A DNA stretch of 64,000 nucleotides from Asterias amurensis (Eukaryota; Echinodermata; Asteroidea; Forcipulatida; Asteriidae): the NCBI RefSeq assembly GCF_032118995.1, contig NC_092651.1:18832349-18896348 (forward strand), read 5' to 3'. This document shows positions 11,742 through 24,000 of this stretch, one piece after another. Position 1 is the stretch's first letter. Each line of letters opens with the position of its first letter. The notes under the pieces were generated by a model. That model saw only the letters and a list, made by a program, of their open reading frames with translations. It was not told the origin of the DNA and searched no databases. The position numbers and the translations under genes were made by a program.

Positions 11742-11885
11742 CATTTATAGGGCATACAGCTACTTCCTATTGCATAAGGCACACCATTACATCACATTGG
11801 TCAGGTCAGGTGCTTATATTAGCTTGCATCTGCTAGCGGTAAACCTGTAGCCCGTTACAACCTGCCACAGAGAGGGCCCTCCTCA
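11742..11885 (+). repeat. Partial copy of the hairpin-element flank
   Basis: Shares GCATACAGCTA, GGTCAGGTCAGGTGC, GCATCTGCTAGCGGTAA and CCTGTAGCCCGTTACAACCTG with the flanks at 4255-4680 and 6541-6965. No satellite array or terminal hairpin is attached. Confidence 0.6.
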
Positions 11886-12599
11886 CCCTGCTACAAAACA
11901 CCACTGCATTGTATAGCATGATGCCACCATCCAAACATCATGGTGGTGAGGACTGGTTTCTTCAAAAGTTAACAGCTGGACCCAATTTCATAAAGCTGTG
12001 AAGCAGATTGGTTTTAATTTCTTTCAAAATAATTTGACGAGCAAGAAAATACTGTGGAACTTTTTATAAACAGTCCACCCGCTTGACTAAATGGTTCCTG
12101 CTTATGCTTTGCAAATTAGAACTAATATAAAAATCCACCCTGGAAGCAAAAATTTGTATTATCAAAACAGTTAACAGAACCCATGAATGCATTTCATAGG
12201 TTGTGGCAGTGCTTTATTTGTAGATAAAAGACCCAAGTGTTAGATGCATATGACACTTGGGTCTACTTTTACATTTCTTGTACATACTTTGTACTTACAA
12301 CGCAATCATTTCTACAGTTAATTTCAATAGTTGTTCAGTCTAGAGCTTCAGCTTGAAATTGGGTCCAACAGGCCCGTAGTGACACTACTCCTCAAATTAC
12401 ATCTCAAGAAAATCTTGGTTCACTTCATTTCATTTCACTTTATATCTTATAATTGACTCACTTACTTAAGTACTTTCCTGGGGATGAGGTACATACTATC
12501 TTTAGCAGTGGATCCAGGTGGTGGCCCTTGGGCCCGGGGGCCACCCCTGTCCCCTATATACTCTCTTCAGGAAACTTCTTAATAAATAATGTAAAAAGG

Positions 12600-12633
12600 G
12601 AAGAACAAATGTTTTGCAAAACATTTGTTCTTC
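12600..12633. repeat. 34-bp perfect palindrome
   Basis: Arms of 17 bases (GAAGAACAAATGTTTTG and its exact reverse complement) meet with no spacer. It lies about 50 bp before another partial copy of the hairpin-element flank. Confidence 0.9.
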
Positions 12634-12649
12634 TCAATTCTCGTCATCA

Positions 12650-12770
12650 AAAACAAATCGGTCTCTTATGGCAAATTTTCTCATCACACATTGTCAGGTC
12701 AGGTGCTTATATCAGCTTGCATCGCTAACGGTATTCTGTAGCCCGTTACAACCTGTCACAGAGAAGGGGG
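12650..12770 (+). repeat. Second partial copy of the hairpin-element flank
   Basis: Contains GTCAGGTCAGGTGCTTATAT, CTGTAGCCCGTTACAACCTG and GTCACAGAGAAGGGGG, like 11742-11885. Confidence 0.6.
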
Positions 12771-14690
12771 CGGGGCTTGCTTAGCTTGCTCAAGTTAGAC
12801 ACCAATCACTTTGCAGCACAGTTAATTGAGCAGGCTGTCACCAGTGGCACCATTTTTAGGCCCAGCAGGGATTTTGAACCGTACTAGCCATTAGTCATCT
12901 CTCACAATAATAGTGTCCCCCAAGCTACGGGCCTGTAGTAACAACCCCTCCCATTTTCCACTTCACCTGCATGTTCCATCTACCAGCTACGTTTTTGTCA
13001 TATTCAAGTAGTATACAGTACTAAAGTGAGACAAAAAGAACACTCTTATTCAGAAAAATCTAAAGTTAGCACATTTGGAACTCTTTGTTCAAAAAATATT
13101 CCCAAACAAGCTATTTGGATGTCAAAACTTTAGTTTAGTGTTTCACTGAAAAGAGGTTCACAGACAACTTAATTTTACGGGATAAAACAAACTTCTTTTG
13201 TGCTCAGAAGAAAGTGTTTTAACAAACTTCACCCTAAAGTATAAAGCTGCAGGTTTTGAGTTTAAAATTTTGTAAAAATGTGATAAATTGAATCGGTGAA
13301 TGTCAAGTGTGAGAGAGCGTGGACATTTTATGGAAAATAAATCCCAAACATTTGTACACATGTTGAATGTCAAACAATATATTAATGTACAATGGGACTA
13401 AAGTTGAATGGAATCAGAATTATGCTAGTGCCACCCTGTTTCTGACAAGGATCTGAGGGTATTTTACAGAAGTCTTTTTACGTCGCATCTTTAAAGCGGC
13501 AGGGTAAACTTTTGGTAATACTGTCCAAGACCGGTATCCTCACTTGTGTATCACAACATTAGCACCAAATAACAAATCTGTACAAATTTGGGCTCAATCA
13601 TCTGCCATCAAAGTTGCAAGAAAATAATGAAAGAAATAATTGCATAGAAGTACATGCTTCCACATGCTTCAAAGAGGCTTCATGTGTAAAGCCTTTCACA
13701 GATTCAAAACTGTTTGTGCAAAAATTACCTCTTTCTCTAAAACTCCATTCTACAAAGTGGGTAATTTCTAGCACTGTTTATAACTTACAGCTCTTCAGTG
13801 CTATTCACCTGATGTCATAAAATTGTATAGTCCTTACCTTGGAGTATCTACCAAAGTACACCCGGCCATAACACAATGCTCCTCTACCAACTTTTCTAGT
13901 CCTTGGCTCACTGTTCAGTCCAGCAGGATGACATGATGCAGATATTCATCTATGCATCTTGTATAACCTTATCTGTTTGGGTCGAGATCCCTCTGTGATT
14001 TTGTACATTTTCATCCACATTAGTTCAATTTTTTATGGTGTGGTGAAACTCATGGTCTACAATACATGTAGCTAATGGTTCACTCTAATCTGATTTATTT
14101 AAAATAAAGTTAATCTTCAGGGGAAAAGAACAGAGAATTGTACAGTAAACTCCAACAAGTCTTGAATGAATTTGGCAAAATGTATGGGATTTCATTTGAA
14201 TGAAGGCAAAGAATTTGTAAAGCAAAAGACAAGTTTGGCTATTAATGCTATCCAATTTATCCAGGGCTTCCAGCTGGATTTGTTTGTGTTTTAAAGCTTT
14301 CGTTTGTTTGATTTTTAATCTCCTTTTTATATTGTATATATATATATTTTTATATTGTACAGAAATAAATTTTTTACATTGTACATAATATGTTATTGTT
14401 TTATATTGTATATATATATAGATTATATCGTTGGCAGGGGTCTGGTTTAACACATCTTTTTAAACATTTTGGATACTTTTGTTTTAACCTTGACCGCCCC
14501 TGTCTTACTGAGTGGGTAATTGAGTGTATTGAGTGTATTGAGATAGTTCTGGGTTCAACTCCTCTCATAGTTTCCTACATTGTATTGAAGGGGAAAACTC
14601 TCAACATCTTTTCAAATAATAACTGTTTTTGTTTTTTTGTGCTTCAGCAACCTACATATAAAGCCTTGTTTCAATTAATCATTGACAGAC
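12771..14690. other. AT-rich stretch, no gene recognised
   Basis: No coding family or clear mobile element was recognised. It includes TA microsatellite-like runs (ATATATATAT near 14335-14350 and 14410-14420). Confidence 0.3.
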
Positions 14691-14699
14691 AATCTTGGT

Positions 14700-14765
14700 A
14701 AGCTGATGTAAGACATCTGCACTACCATTCAGATTGTAGTGGGTTCAATTCCAACCCAAATCTCG
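14700..14765 (+). repeat. tRNA-like segment, diverged copy
   Basis: Has GACATCTGCACTACCATTCA and GTGGGTTCAATTCC, a pol III B-box-like T arm. It is a diverged version of the segments near 15.13, 16.51 and 17.43 kb. Confidence 0.5.
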
Positions 14766-15118
14766 TTCCCAGGTCTGATCAATCTAGCTGCACTTTTTTT
14801 CCAGCATAACCCTTGGAAATGGTCATTAAAATGTGCCATGTAATGGCCCTAAGGCATTATAGCCGTAGGATGAGTGAAATCATCAAAGCATTTAAAAATA
14901 TTTGAATGCCACACCAAGTATTTTCACAACAGCTCTATTTGTAAAAGCTTTGTACATGTGCTTCCATTCTGGGGTCAACTTATAACATGGTTCTGGGTTC
15001 AATTTCTGACTTGGTTTCCCATGCTTACTTGAAGGAACAATTCTGTATATATTTGTTATATCATAACGGTTTTGATGTTTTAGCAAAGTCGACGCATATA
15101 CTTTTGAGCATTTATATG

Positions 15119-15195
15119 CAATCTTGTTGGTGTAAGGTATGACATCTGCACTACCATGCAGATTGTTGTGGGTTCGAGTCCCACCCAATTTGTCT
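15119..15195 (+). repeat. tRNA-like segment (SINE head or tRNA relic) in a long tandem repeat
   Basis: Contains TTGGTGTAAGGTATGAC (D-arm-like), a stem-loop ATCTGC...GCAGAT like an anticodon arm, and GTGGGTTCGAGTCCCACC, a perfect T-arm hairpin with the B-box GGTTCGAGTCC. No acceptor-stem pairing is evident, so it is not scored as a functional tRNA. Confidence 0.55.
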
Positions 15196-15894
15196 ATAGG
15201 TGCTTGAAGGGCATTAAATATGCATAGAGCTAGATTGCTGAAGATCAAAATGTTACAACATCAACAAATATAATTGAGATGCCATGCCAAGCATTTTCAC
15301 TAAAGCCTTTTTTTACACAAGCAACTTTTACAGTCACATTATGTACTTCCATTGAATGCACTCTGGATGATTCTGGGTTCAACTTATGCTCCCCATAGAA
15401 CCAATCAAAGCAGTAACTGATTCTACAGTGAAACCTCTGAACTCGTACACTCCCACTTCTCTCATATTTCTTCAGTCTCCTGACGATTAGCTTTAGTCGA
15501 AAGGTTAAGACCAATTAAAAACTTAATTCGTGGTAGTGAAGTTAATAACTATCCTATTAACTTTAGTAATATTCCCGGCCGATTTTCTACCTTCTGCCCA
15601 GGTAGTAATTAAAAAGCTGGGCAGTTCTTTTCAGAACAGAGGACTTGAGAGAAGTCCCCTGAAAATCTTCTCCGTGGTGTAGTAGAATATAGATTATAGC
15701 AAGAACAAACTCAACCTGGCAAGTATCTACACACATGGTGTTGCCACAAACTAAATATATATCAATACCTCACCATGCAATCCCTCAAATCCCATAGAAA
15801 CAATTTCTTAAACACATTAAAATGACTGACATGTCTCGCCAAAGTATTTTTACAAAATCCTTTTTGTACACTAGCAACTTGTTTGCATGTTCTT

Positions 15895-16300
15895 CCATTG
15901 ATCTCAATTGGATGTTTCTTGGTTGAAACTTATGCTGAAGTTTCCTACTTCCATTGATCGCACTTGGATGTTTCTTGGTTGAAACTTATGCTGAAGTTTA
16001 CTATACTTCCATTGATCTCACTTGGATGTTTCTTGGTTGAAACTTATGCTGAAGTTTCCTACTTCCATTGATCTCACTTGGATGTTTCTTGGTTGCAACT
16101 TATTCTGAAGTTTTCTACTTCCATTGATCTCACTTGGATGTTTCTTGATTGAAACTTATGCTGAAGTTTACTGTACTTCCATTGATCTCACTTGGATGTT
16201 TCTTGGTTGAAACTTATGCTGAAGTTTACTATACTTCCATTGATCTCACTTGGTTGTTCTTGGTTGCAACTTATGCTGAAGTTTCCTACTTTTGTTTGGT
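15895..16300 (+). repeat. ~57-bp minisatellite, about 7 units
   Basis: Repeats of CCATTGATCTCACTTGGATG, TTTCTTGGTTGAAACTTATG and CTGAAGTTTCCTACTT. One related single unit without expansion is at about 17270-17320, so the array grew inside one copy of the longer repeat. Confidence 0.9.
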
Positions 16301-16500
16301 TAAAAAACTTTATATATTTGTAAACCAGCTTTGTACGTGTGCTTCCATTCCTGGTTCAACTTATGAGACGGTTCTGGGTTCAATTTCTGTCTTAGTTTTC
16401 CATGTTTACTTGAAGGAAAAACCCTGCATATCTACTTGAATATCGTGTTTTAATTTTTGCTTCAGCAAAGTAGATGCATATACTTTTGAGCATTTATTCA

Positions 16501-16577
16501 CAATCTTGTTGGTGTAAGGTATGACATCTGCACTACTTAGCAGATTGTTGTGGGTTCGAGTCCCACCCAATTTGCCT
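16501..16577 (+). repeat. tRNA-like segment, copy
   Basis: TTGGTGTAAGGTATGACATC followed by CAGATTGTTGTGGGTTCGAG. Near-identical to 15119-15195, with the loop changed to ACTACTTA. Confidence 0.55.
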
Positions 16578-17414
16578 ATAGGTGATTGAAGGCATTGAAT
16601 ATACATATAGAGCTAGAATGCTTAAGTTAAAAAAATATTATATACAGCATCAGAAAAAATTGAAATGCGACGCCAAGTGTTTTCACAAAAGCCTTATTGT
16701 ACACCAGCAACTTATACACATTATGTACTTCCATTGAATGCATTATAGATGATTCTGGGTTCAACTTTTGCTCCTCATAGAACCAATCAAAGCAGTGACT
16801 GACTGTACACTGAAACCTCTGAACTTACTCCCACTTCTCTCACATCTCTTCAGTCTCCTGACAATGACTAGTGCAAGCTATAGTCCAAAGGTTGAGACCA
16901 ATTAAGAATTCACTTTGTTTTAGTGAAGTTAATAGCGAACTAATATCTTAAGACGTTTTCCCGGTCGATTTTCTACCTTCCACCCAGGTAGTAGTTAAAA
17001 GGCAGGCGGTTCTTTTCGCAACAGAGAAGTCTTCTGAAAATCTACTCTGTGATAGTAGAATAAATAGCAAGAACAAAATCTACCTTGCAATAGACAAAAC
17101 ACATGGTGTTACCAAAAACCAAATGTATATCAATACCTCACCATGCAATGTCTCAAATCCCATAGAAAAAAATTCTTAAACACATTAAAAGGATTGAAAT
17201 GTCATGCCAAAGTATTTTCACAAAAACCTTTTTTGTACACGAGCAACTTGTATGCATTATGTACTTGCATTGATCTCACTTGGATGGTTCTGGGTTCAAC
17301 TTATGCTGAAGTTTCCTAGGTTTACTTGGTAAAAAATCTTTATTTGTTTTTCAGTTTTTATATTTTGTGCTTCAGCGACTTCCCTATGTTAAGCTCCTGC
17401 AATACCTTTCAGCA

Positions 17415-17492
17415 TTGATAGGCGTGACAAGGTGTGACATCTGCACAACTATGCAGATTGTTGTGGGTTCGAGTCCCACCCAATTTGTCTAT
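17415..17492 (+). repeat. tRNA-like segment, copy
   Basis: Contains GACAAGGTGTGACATCTGCA and GTTGTGGGTTCGAGTCCCAC. It closes the last recognisable unit of the tandem repeat. Confidence 0.55.
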
Positions 17493-17499
17493 AAATGCT

Positions 17500-18640
17500 C
17501 TAAGGTATTATATAAGCATAGCTAGGTTCCTGAAGTACAAAGCTTTCCACAAAATTGAATTGATTGAATCCAAGTAAAATGAAAATTCAAAAGCATAATT
17601 TGTACCCAAAAGACTATCTTTTCAGACTTTTTTCACCAAAAATTATGCAAATGATTTAGAGAAAATATGCTCAGGCAGTTTTAATTATTTAGTTGGTGAG
17701 GAACAAATAGCAACTTTGTGTTTGCGTGTGCATGGGTAGAATTTGCTAGAAATAAATGTTAACATTGATTGACAATGTTAACAATTGCATGCTAACAAGC
17801 CTTGTGGCTGCACCTTTTGAGCATTGCCAGCTTACCAACCTAGTAAATAACTTTAGTTATGTCATTCAAAATATGAGTGACTTTTAAGGTAACTATTAGA
17901 TTTTGACAATTAAAATCCTTTTGGAAGTTAATATTCTTAAGCATGAAATTCCTCCAGTGTTGCTCAATTGATTAGAAACCTACAGTGGCCCAACAATATT
18001 AATTATTCTCTTTTGCCAGCAATAGCTGTATCAGCTAAAAAAAATCGTTGTGCAAGTTCATCATTCTTTTGACAAAAAAGCCATTTTCACAATTAAGTAT
18101 ACCCAATTAAGTATACCCAATTAAGTATACCCAAACAACTTTTACTAGAATAAGTCCAAAGGCTCACTCTCTGTTATAAAACTCATATCCAGTTCCAATT
18201 CTCCAAAGAAATATTTCCATCTGATAAACTAATAATTCCCCCCCCCCACCCGCCGCCAAAAAAGCAAACAAACAAAAACAAATCACCCCAACAAAAATGC
18301 AAGTTATTGTTTGTAAACAGCTTGACAAAGGCTGACAAATGACAACACAACACAACACACATAAACAACAGAAGCAGTCACTATACCAATTCTTTTTGCT
18401 GTGACAAATTTTCCAACAGCAAAATCTATTTTCACATTTAAAATCCCAGTCAAAACATCAAACTCGATTTACAGTTACATTCCACCTTTTTACTATTGCA
18501 ATAAGAAAACCTGTTTACTGTTAACAATTCTTGAGTAACAGACACCAAACTGTGCTATCATTGGCTTCATGGTGCCTGCTTTTGCTATTAAGCCTGTTCT
18601 GAAAACAATTCACTATTGTGTATCTTATTTTTATTTCTAT
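17500..18640. other. AT-rich stretch with a short direct triplication
   Basis: No gene was recognised. AATTAAGTATACCC is repeated about three times at 18092-18135. The end of this stretch would be intron if the candidate exon at 18643 is real. Confidence 0.4.
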
Positions 18641-18642
18641 AG

Positions 18643-18760
18643 AGTTGCTACTGAATTGCCAATGCAGTACGCTAGGATGGTCTTGCAGCAGCAGTGCTTA
18701 ATGGAACCACACATGGACACGGGGTTGGAAGACCACAAGTCAGCTGGATCTCTGAACTAA
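18643..18760 (+). CDS. Candidate 3'-terminal exon, unknown protein
   Basis: A pyrimidine-rich tract ending TTTATTTCTATAG is a good splice acceptor at 18641-18642. It is followed by an open frame (entered at codon position 3) that encodes VATELPMQYARMVLQQQCLM and ends HKSAGSLN with TAA at 18758-18760. Codon use is ordinary and the peptide is not low-complexity. I do not recognise the family, and no upstream exon was identified, so it may simply be a chance frame. If real, the sequence after 18760 is 3' UTR. The plus-strand direction agrees with the other exons in the window. Confidence 0.35.
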
Positions 18761-20440
18761 CGGTAGCGACACAACCACACAACCCAGGAGAAGTAGACGG
18801 TTGTTACTACATCACCAGGCAGTAGCCTTCATTGACTGATGTTGATGATGAACGAAGGAAATCAGAAGGAGTTTCAAAAGTGTCACTTTGGACGGATGTT
18901 GGATGCTGGTGGGGGCTTAGTGGCCACAGTCCCCCCTGGACCTGGATCCTACCACTGGTGAACATTTTCAAGAACAAGACTGAGCAGGACACCTCAAGTG
19001 ATTGCTGAAGAGTAAAGCAAAGTTTCTACTGTGAAGGTACAGAACAATTTGTTTATAAACATCTGAGTTTAACCCATTTTTGTTCCCTATTGCAAGTGTG
19101 TAATTTGTATAATCGAATATGACTTCTTGTGACAGTAGTATCATATCAATCTCAAATAATGAGTAATTACTCAATTAGGCATGGAGGCATTACTCGCATA
19201 ACTCATTGAGACTTTACTCAATGAGGCATTACTCTATGGAAATTAAGCTTCTTTCCTGAGTAAACAATTTTAGTGGTTTTTAGCTTTTGACTTTGCTAAA
19301 CAAAAGTTGACAGTATATCTTGATTTGGCTGTATTCCCTATACCCACAAATCTTTGTTGTCTTTAAACCACTATTGCATCGGGCAGGAGTAGCAGCTTTG
19401 TGTAATGAATGCGCTAGTGAATCGAAACGGTTACATATTGCGCTGCCGGACAAGTTTCCCGTGTGACCCTTTTCATATAGGTCGGCATGATTCAAGTATG
19501 TAATGACTCCCGAGGTCAGGATATGATATTATTATAAGGACCCTCCTTCACTGCCATTGGTCAGACCATGTCTCCGAACAAAACCAGATTTGTTTGAGAT
19601 TTGCCCTCAATATGGACATCGCGTGCTGGACCAACGGGTCTGGCAAATAGCAGCATTTTACCATGTGTGTAGCAGGCATCATTTTAACAATCACAATGCC
19701 TTTTCCATTGTGATTACTTTCAATATTTATTGGACTAAACCAAAGGACGAGGGAAACAATGTGACTGTGTGAATGGCATGTTAGCAATATGTTGACTTTG
19801 GGTAATTGGAGAACTGAATACTTTGTACATAAAATACTGGGTGCTGTATCAATATTCTCAATTTTTTTTATTATCAGACTTTAAAATTTGACTCCTTAAA
19901 ATCATTTGACACTATTTGTTGTTACTTCAAGTAATTGTTAGTATCAAAATTTCTTGGTAGTTAAACGAGCTCTGGATAACTGTTTATAGTATTAAACATC
20001 AGAAACAATTCTTCACAGATTTGTTTTTTTATGCAAAATGTGCGGATCACCAACTGAGAATCTTTGATAATATTACCAAATGTAATGTGAAACTAATATC
20101 AGGGAGCAATTTCATCTAAATACAACCCAACCTTTGTTAAGACAAACGCAGGATAATTTAATTACCAATCAGAAGTGTCCTATAATCTGGGATCTAATTT
20201 TGAAAATAAGTTGAAAACCTCTTTCATCCAAATAGTTGTTTTTAGATGTATGTAAAACCAAACCTGATGTTTGGGGGTCATCCGTTATTACACATTGCAA
20301 AGGTTTCAATTTCACAAACACATTTGAAAAAATGGTTAGCAGGTTTATATTCTTATTAGCAATTGCTGCTTAACAACTTTCAATGAGACCTGACCCAAAG
20401 TGGATCAAGATGGATCAGCAGCTGATGATTCATTTTAGGG
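18761..20440. other. Possible 3' UTR followed by unassigned AT-rich DNA
   Basis: No domain or mobile element was recognised. The first few hundred bases are richer in GC, as a UTR might be. Confidence 0.25.
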
Positions 20441-20775
20441 CCCAATTTCATAGAGCTGCTTAAACAAAGAGCAGCTTAAACAAAAACAGCTTAGCAAAAA
20501 CTACCAGCTTACTAGAGTAACCAGGCAAAGTACCAATCCACATGTACTGATTTTGACTGGTTTCCCGCTAACTTTTCTGATTAAAGAAGTTTCATGAAAT
20601 TGAAATCCTGCAGCTCTTTCAATAACTGAGCTGCTTAAGCACAAAGAGCAGCTGAGCACAACAACATTATGCTTACCAGAATAAACATTACCAGTAAAGA
20701 CCCCATGACACATGTGCAATACTCATTTTTGTTACGCAGAAAATGAATCTGCTTATGCAGTTCTATGAAACTAGA
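20440..20775 (+). repeat. Interspersed repeat with 'CCCAATTTCATAGAGCTGCTT' start
   Basis: Begins GGCCCAATTTCATAGAGCTG and carries repeated CTGCTTAA/AGCAGCTTA words. Related words occur near 21.9, 24.2, 25.2 and 26.7 kb. The start resembles the terminal inverted repeat of the element at 47224-47747. Confidence 0.5.
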
Positions 20776-21059
20776 CTTAGATCATACTTTCACAGTTTTC
20801 GTGCTAAACAAAAATAGCCCCAGAATGTTACGTGTTTTCACCTGTCAGTTATAGTCAGCTATCTGTCTTAGACGGTCTTCGCTTTGTCAGTCATTAAGCC
20901 TGTTGCAATAAGCCATTCTTAGATAAGTCGGTGAAAAGTAATGAAATATGAACAAACACACATTACTATATCTTTGATTACAACTGGTCGTCATTATCCA
21001 ATAATGCCAAACCATCCGTAACAACAATTAGTGATGGCCTGGAAAAACCCTAAAGTAAG

Positions 21060-24000
21060 AATATGAGGCGACCAGCCTTTATCTAGCCTTTATTCAGCCT
21101 TTATGCTTAGAAGCGTTGATTGTAAAGAGTCAAGTTATCTTGGCACAATTTCTGATGGCAGAGTCGTAGAATGTGGGTCAAGACCATAGTCATAGTTATG
21201 CCTGTGCTGAACTTTAATGTTAATAGAAGTGTGGATTGTAAATGGTCATCTTGGCTCAAGTTCTGATGGCCGAATCTTAGGATGTGGGTCAAGATTCACA
21301 TCATTTACAATGAACGCTTCTATATTAACTTAAAGTTCATTACAGGCATGACTATGGGTATGGATCTTGACCCGCATTCTACGGTTCAGCCGTCAGAATT
21401 TGAGGCAAGAAAACTTGACCATTTACATTTAAGTTCTAAAGGCTGAGTTATAGAATGTGGGTCAAAATCAAATGTTATAAGCAAGTGGTAAACTTGAATG
21501 CTTAGAAGTGTTTGTTGTAAATTTTCAAATTATCTTCCAGCTTTCGTGCCAGAAGTAAACCTAACTCGTTGGGTGTGCCTCAAGTTAAAACTATTTCCAT
21601 TTCAACTGCAGGGAAGGGTACCCTCTTTTAAAAAAAGTTGAAAGTAGTGAAAACAAACAAACAAATTTAGACTGAACACAATTTGGAGTTTCAAACTGAA
21701 AGTACTGGTACTTTCTAGATATTTTGTTCGTGCATCAGATATTTTGCTTAATCGACATCTCACTGGATAAAAAGAAAAATAGTAGTAAATTTTGAATTTT
21801 TTAACGTTTTTAACTTTTTTAACTTTTAAATTTTTAAATGTAAAATAACTTTTTCAACAATTAATGTTCAAATTTCATTGATCTGCTTTCAGCACGCAAA
21901 AGTAATTAAGCACAATGAAATTATGCTGACCAGGCTAAGGGTATTAGCTAAAACAATCATGTCACATGGACCATGTGACTAAAACACTATTGTTTTTGCC
22001 TCTCCTTAAAATGTGTTAAGCAGTATTCTACTGCTTCAGCAGCTTTATGAAGATGGGCAATTGGTGTTTTGTAGTTTTTATCAGCAACTTTAAAGATCTT
22101 TACATGAGTAATGAAACGTACTTCCTGTCTTAGAAGTTTTAATTGTAAATAATTTTCATTGTAAATAGCTAATCATTATCTTGGCCCAATTTCTGTTGGC
22201 AGAGTCATAGAATATGGGTCAGATCCATGGTGTTAGTTAAGCATGACATTTTTTGGTCTTGGCAAAGTTAACCCCAGAATGTTCACGTCTTTTTAGCCAA
22301 GTGAGGAGATTTCTTTTGTTCTATTGCGCTATGATCTTGATGGAATAGCACCTTATAAATTTTAATTGTTATGTTATTTTAAGTTAACCCCTACTGATCC
22401 ATCAATGAAAATAGCCTGCTATAAGAAACCTGCATATCTTGTTACTGCAATATTTTCTGCTGCATTTAACCATCAAAAAGACTGTTTTATGTCAGACAAG
22501 GCATCTGGACATCTTCTCCATCTTCTTTAGGATGTTCAGGTAAATGGAAGATATCTCTGCAAGACACTGACTGATGAAAGTGTGTATAACCTGAGAAACA
22601 TTCAAGGAAATGTAACAAAATGGCATGCCAGCTTTTGTCCTCATTGTACATTACATTAAGAATGTCAGCCAGATGAAGGCAATCAGATTTCAAGCACAGT
22701 CCATTATACCCTGGGAACTGTCTCATCTTCATTGTAATCAAACCTGCTTGAACTACTGAGATACCTGTATCTACTTCTCAACCATAGATAGTCAGAAGAT
22801 GCTGCCATCAGAGAGGGCATTTGTTTGAAGTTACTTCATATCACGTGAAGACATTCCAGAAGTTTCCTTTTCTCAAAAGATGTATCTTTGGTATGACAGG
22901 ATGCTAATCACAATGCATCTAATAAGTGGAGACTCCAGATGGAAGTAGATGCAAGAACTAAACAAAATTGCCACCAAAATCGGTTGTTTATTTCATGAAG
23001 TCCAGTCACAGAGTGGTCTGTATGTCATGTTTGATACTGATGGAGGACTGTCATATCATGGAGGAATAAATTATGTAGTTTCCGAGCAACAATCAGTCAA
23101 GGAAAATTATAGATGCAATAACCGCATATTTGCCACCATTGTAGGTTGTTTTTTCATTCATGAAGTCCAGTCACAGAGTGGATTGTATGTCATGTTTGAT
23201 ACTGATGGAGGACTGTCATATCTAATAAAAACAGCAATGAACAACCAGGATACCAATTATGTGTTGATGATGAAACAACCATTGGAAACGAAAGTAATTT
23301 GAGACTACAGACTCAAGTACATAAATAATTGATACCAACATCAGTTGTTTATTTCATGAAGTCCAGTCACAGAGTGGATTGTGTGTCATGAACCATGTTT
23401 TATGCTGATAGAGGACGGTCATATCTAATGTAGTTTCAGAGTAACAAGGATACCAATGTTGATAGTGAAATAGTCAAGGGAAACATTTACATTGGAAACA
23501 CTTATAGGAAAGAATTATAGATGTAGATGCAAGAACTGGATATTTGCCATCAACAACGTTGTTTATTTCATGAAGTCCAGTCACAGAGTGGTCTGTATGT
23601 CATGATTGATACTGATGGAGGACTGTCATATCATGGAGGAATAAATTATGTAGTTTCCGAGCAACAAGGATACCAATTAGTATTGATGGTGACATAGTCA
23701 AGGAAAATTATAGATGCAAGAACCGCATATTTGCCACCATTGTCGGTTGTTTTTTCATTCATGAAGTCCAGTCACAGAGTGGATTGTATGTCATGTTTGA
23801 TACTGATGAGGACTGACCTATCTAATGTTGTTCTGGAGCAATAATTACCAACCAGGATACCAATAAGAGTGAATGGTGAACTAGTCAAGGGAAACATGTA
23901 TAAGTGGAGACTCCAGACTGAAGTATAGATGCAAGAACTGCATAGTTGACACCTACATGGGTTGTTTATTTCATGAAGTCCAGTCACAGAGTGATTTCTA

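Larger units (their letters stand above)
15190..17500 (+). repeat. Long tandem repeat, units of about 1.38 and 0.91 kb
   Basis: Successive copies begin after each tRNA-like segment with AATTTGTCTATAGGTG and AGAGCTAGA. They then share CCAAG...TTTTCAC, CCATTGAATGCA, GATGATTCTGGGTTCAACTT, CATAGAACCAATCAAAGCAG, AACCTCTGAACT and CTCTTCAGTCTCCTGAC. The spacing is about 1380 bp (15.13 to 16.51 kb) and about 913 bp (16.51 to 17.43 kb). The first unit is longer mainly because it contains the minisatellite at 15895-16300. Confidence 0.8.

Noticed and set aside
15119..15195. Possible functional tRNA gene in the tandem repeat
   Set aside because: The T arm is perfect but the 5' and 3' ends do not pair as an acceptor stem and the anticodon loop has 8 bases.
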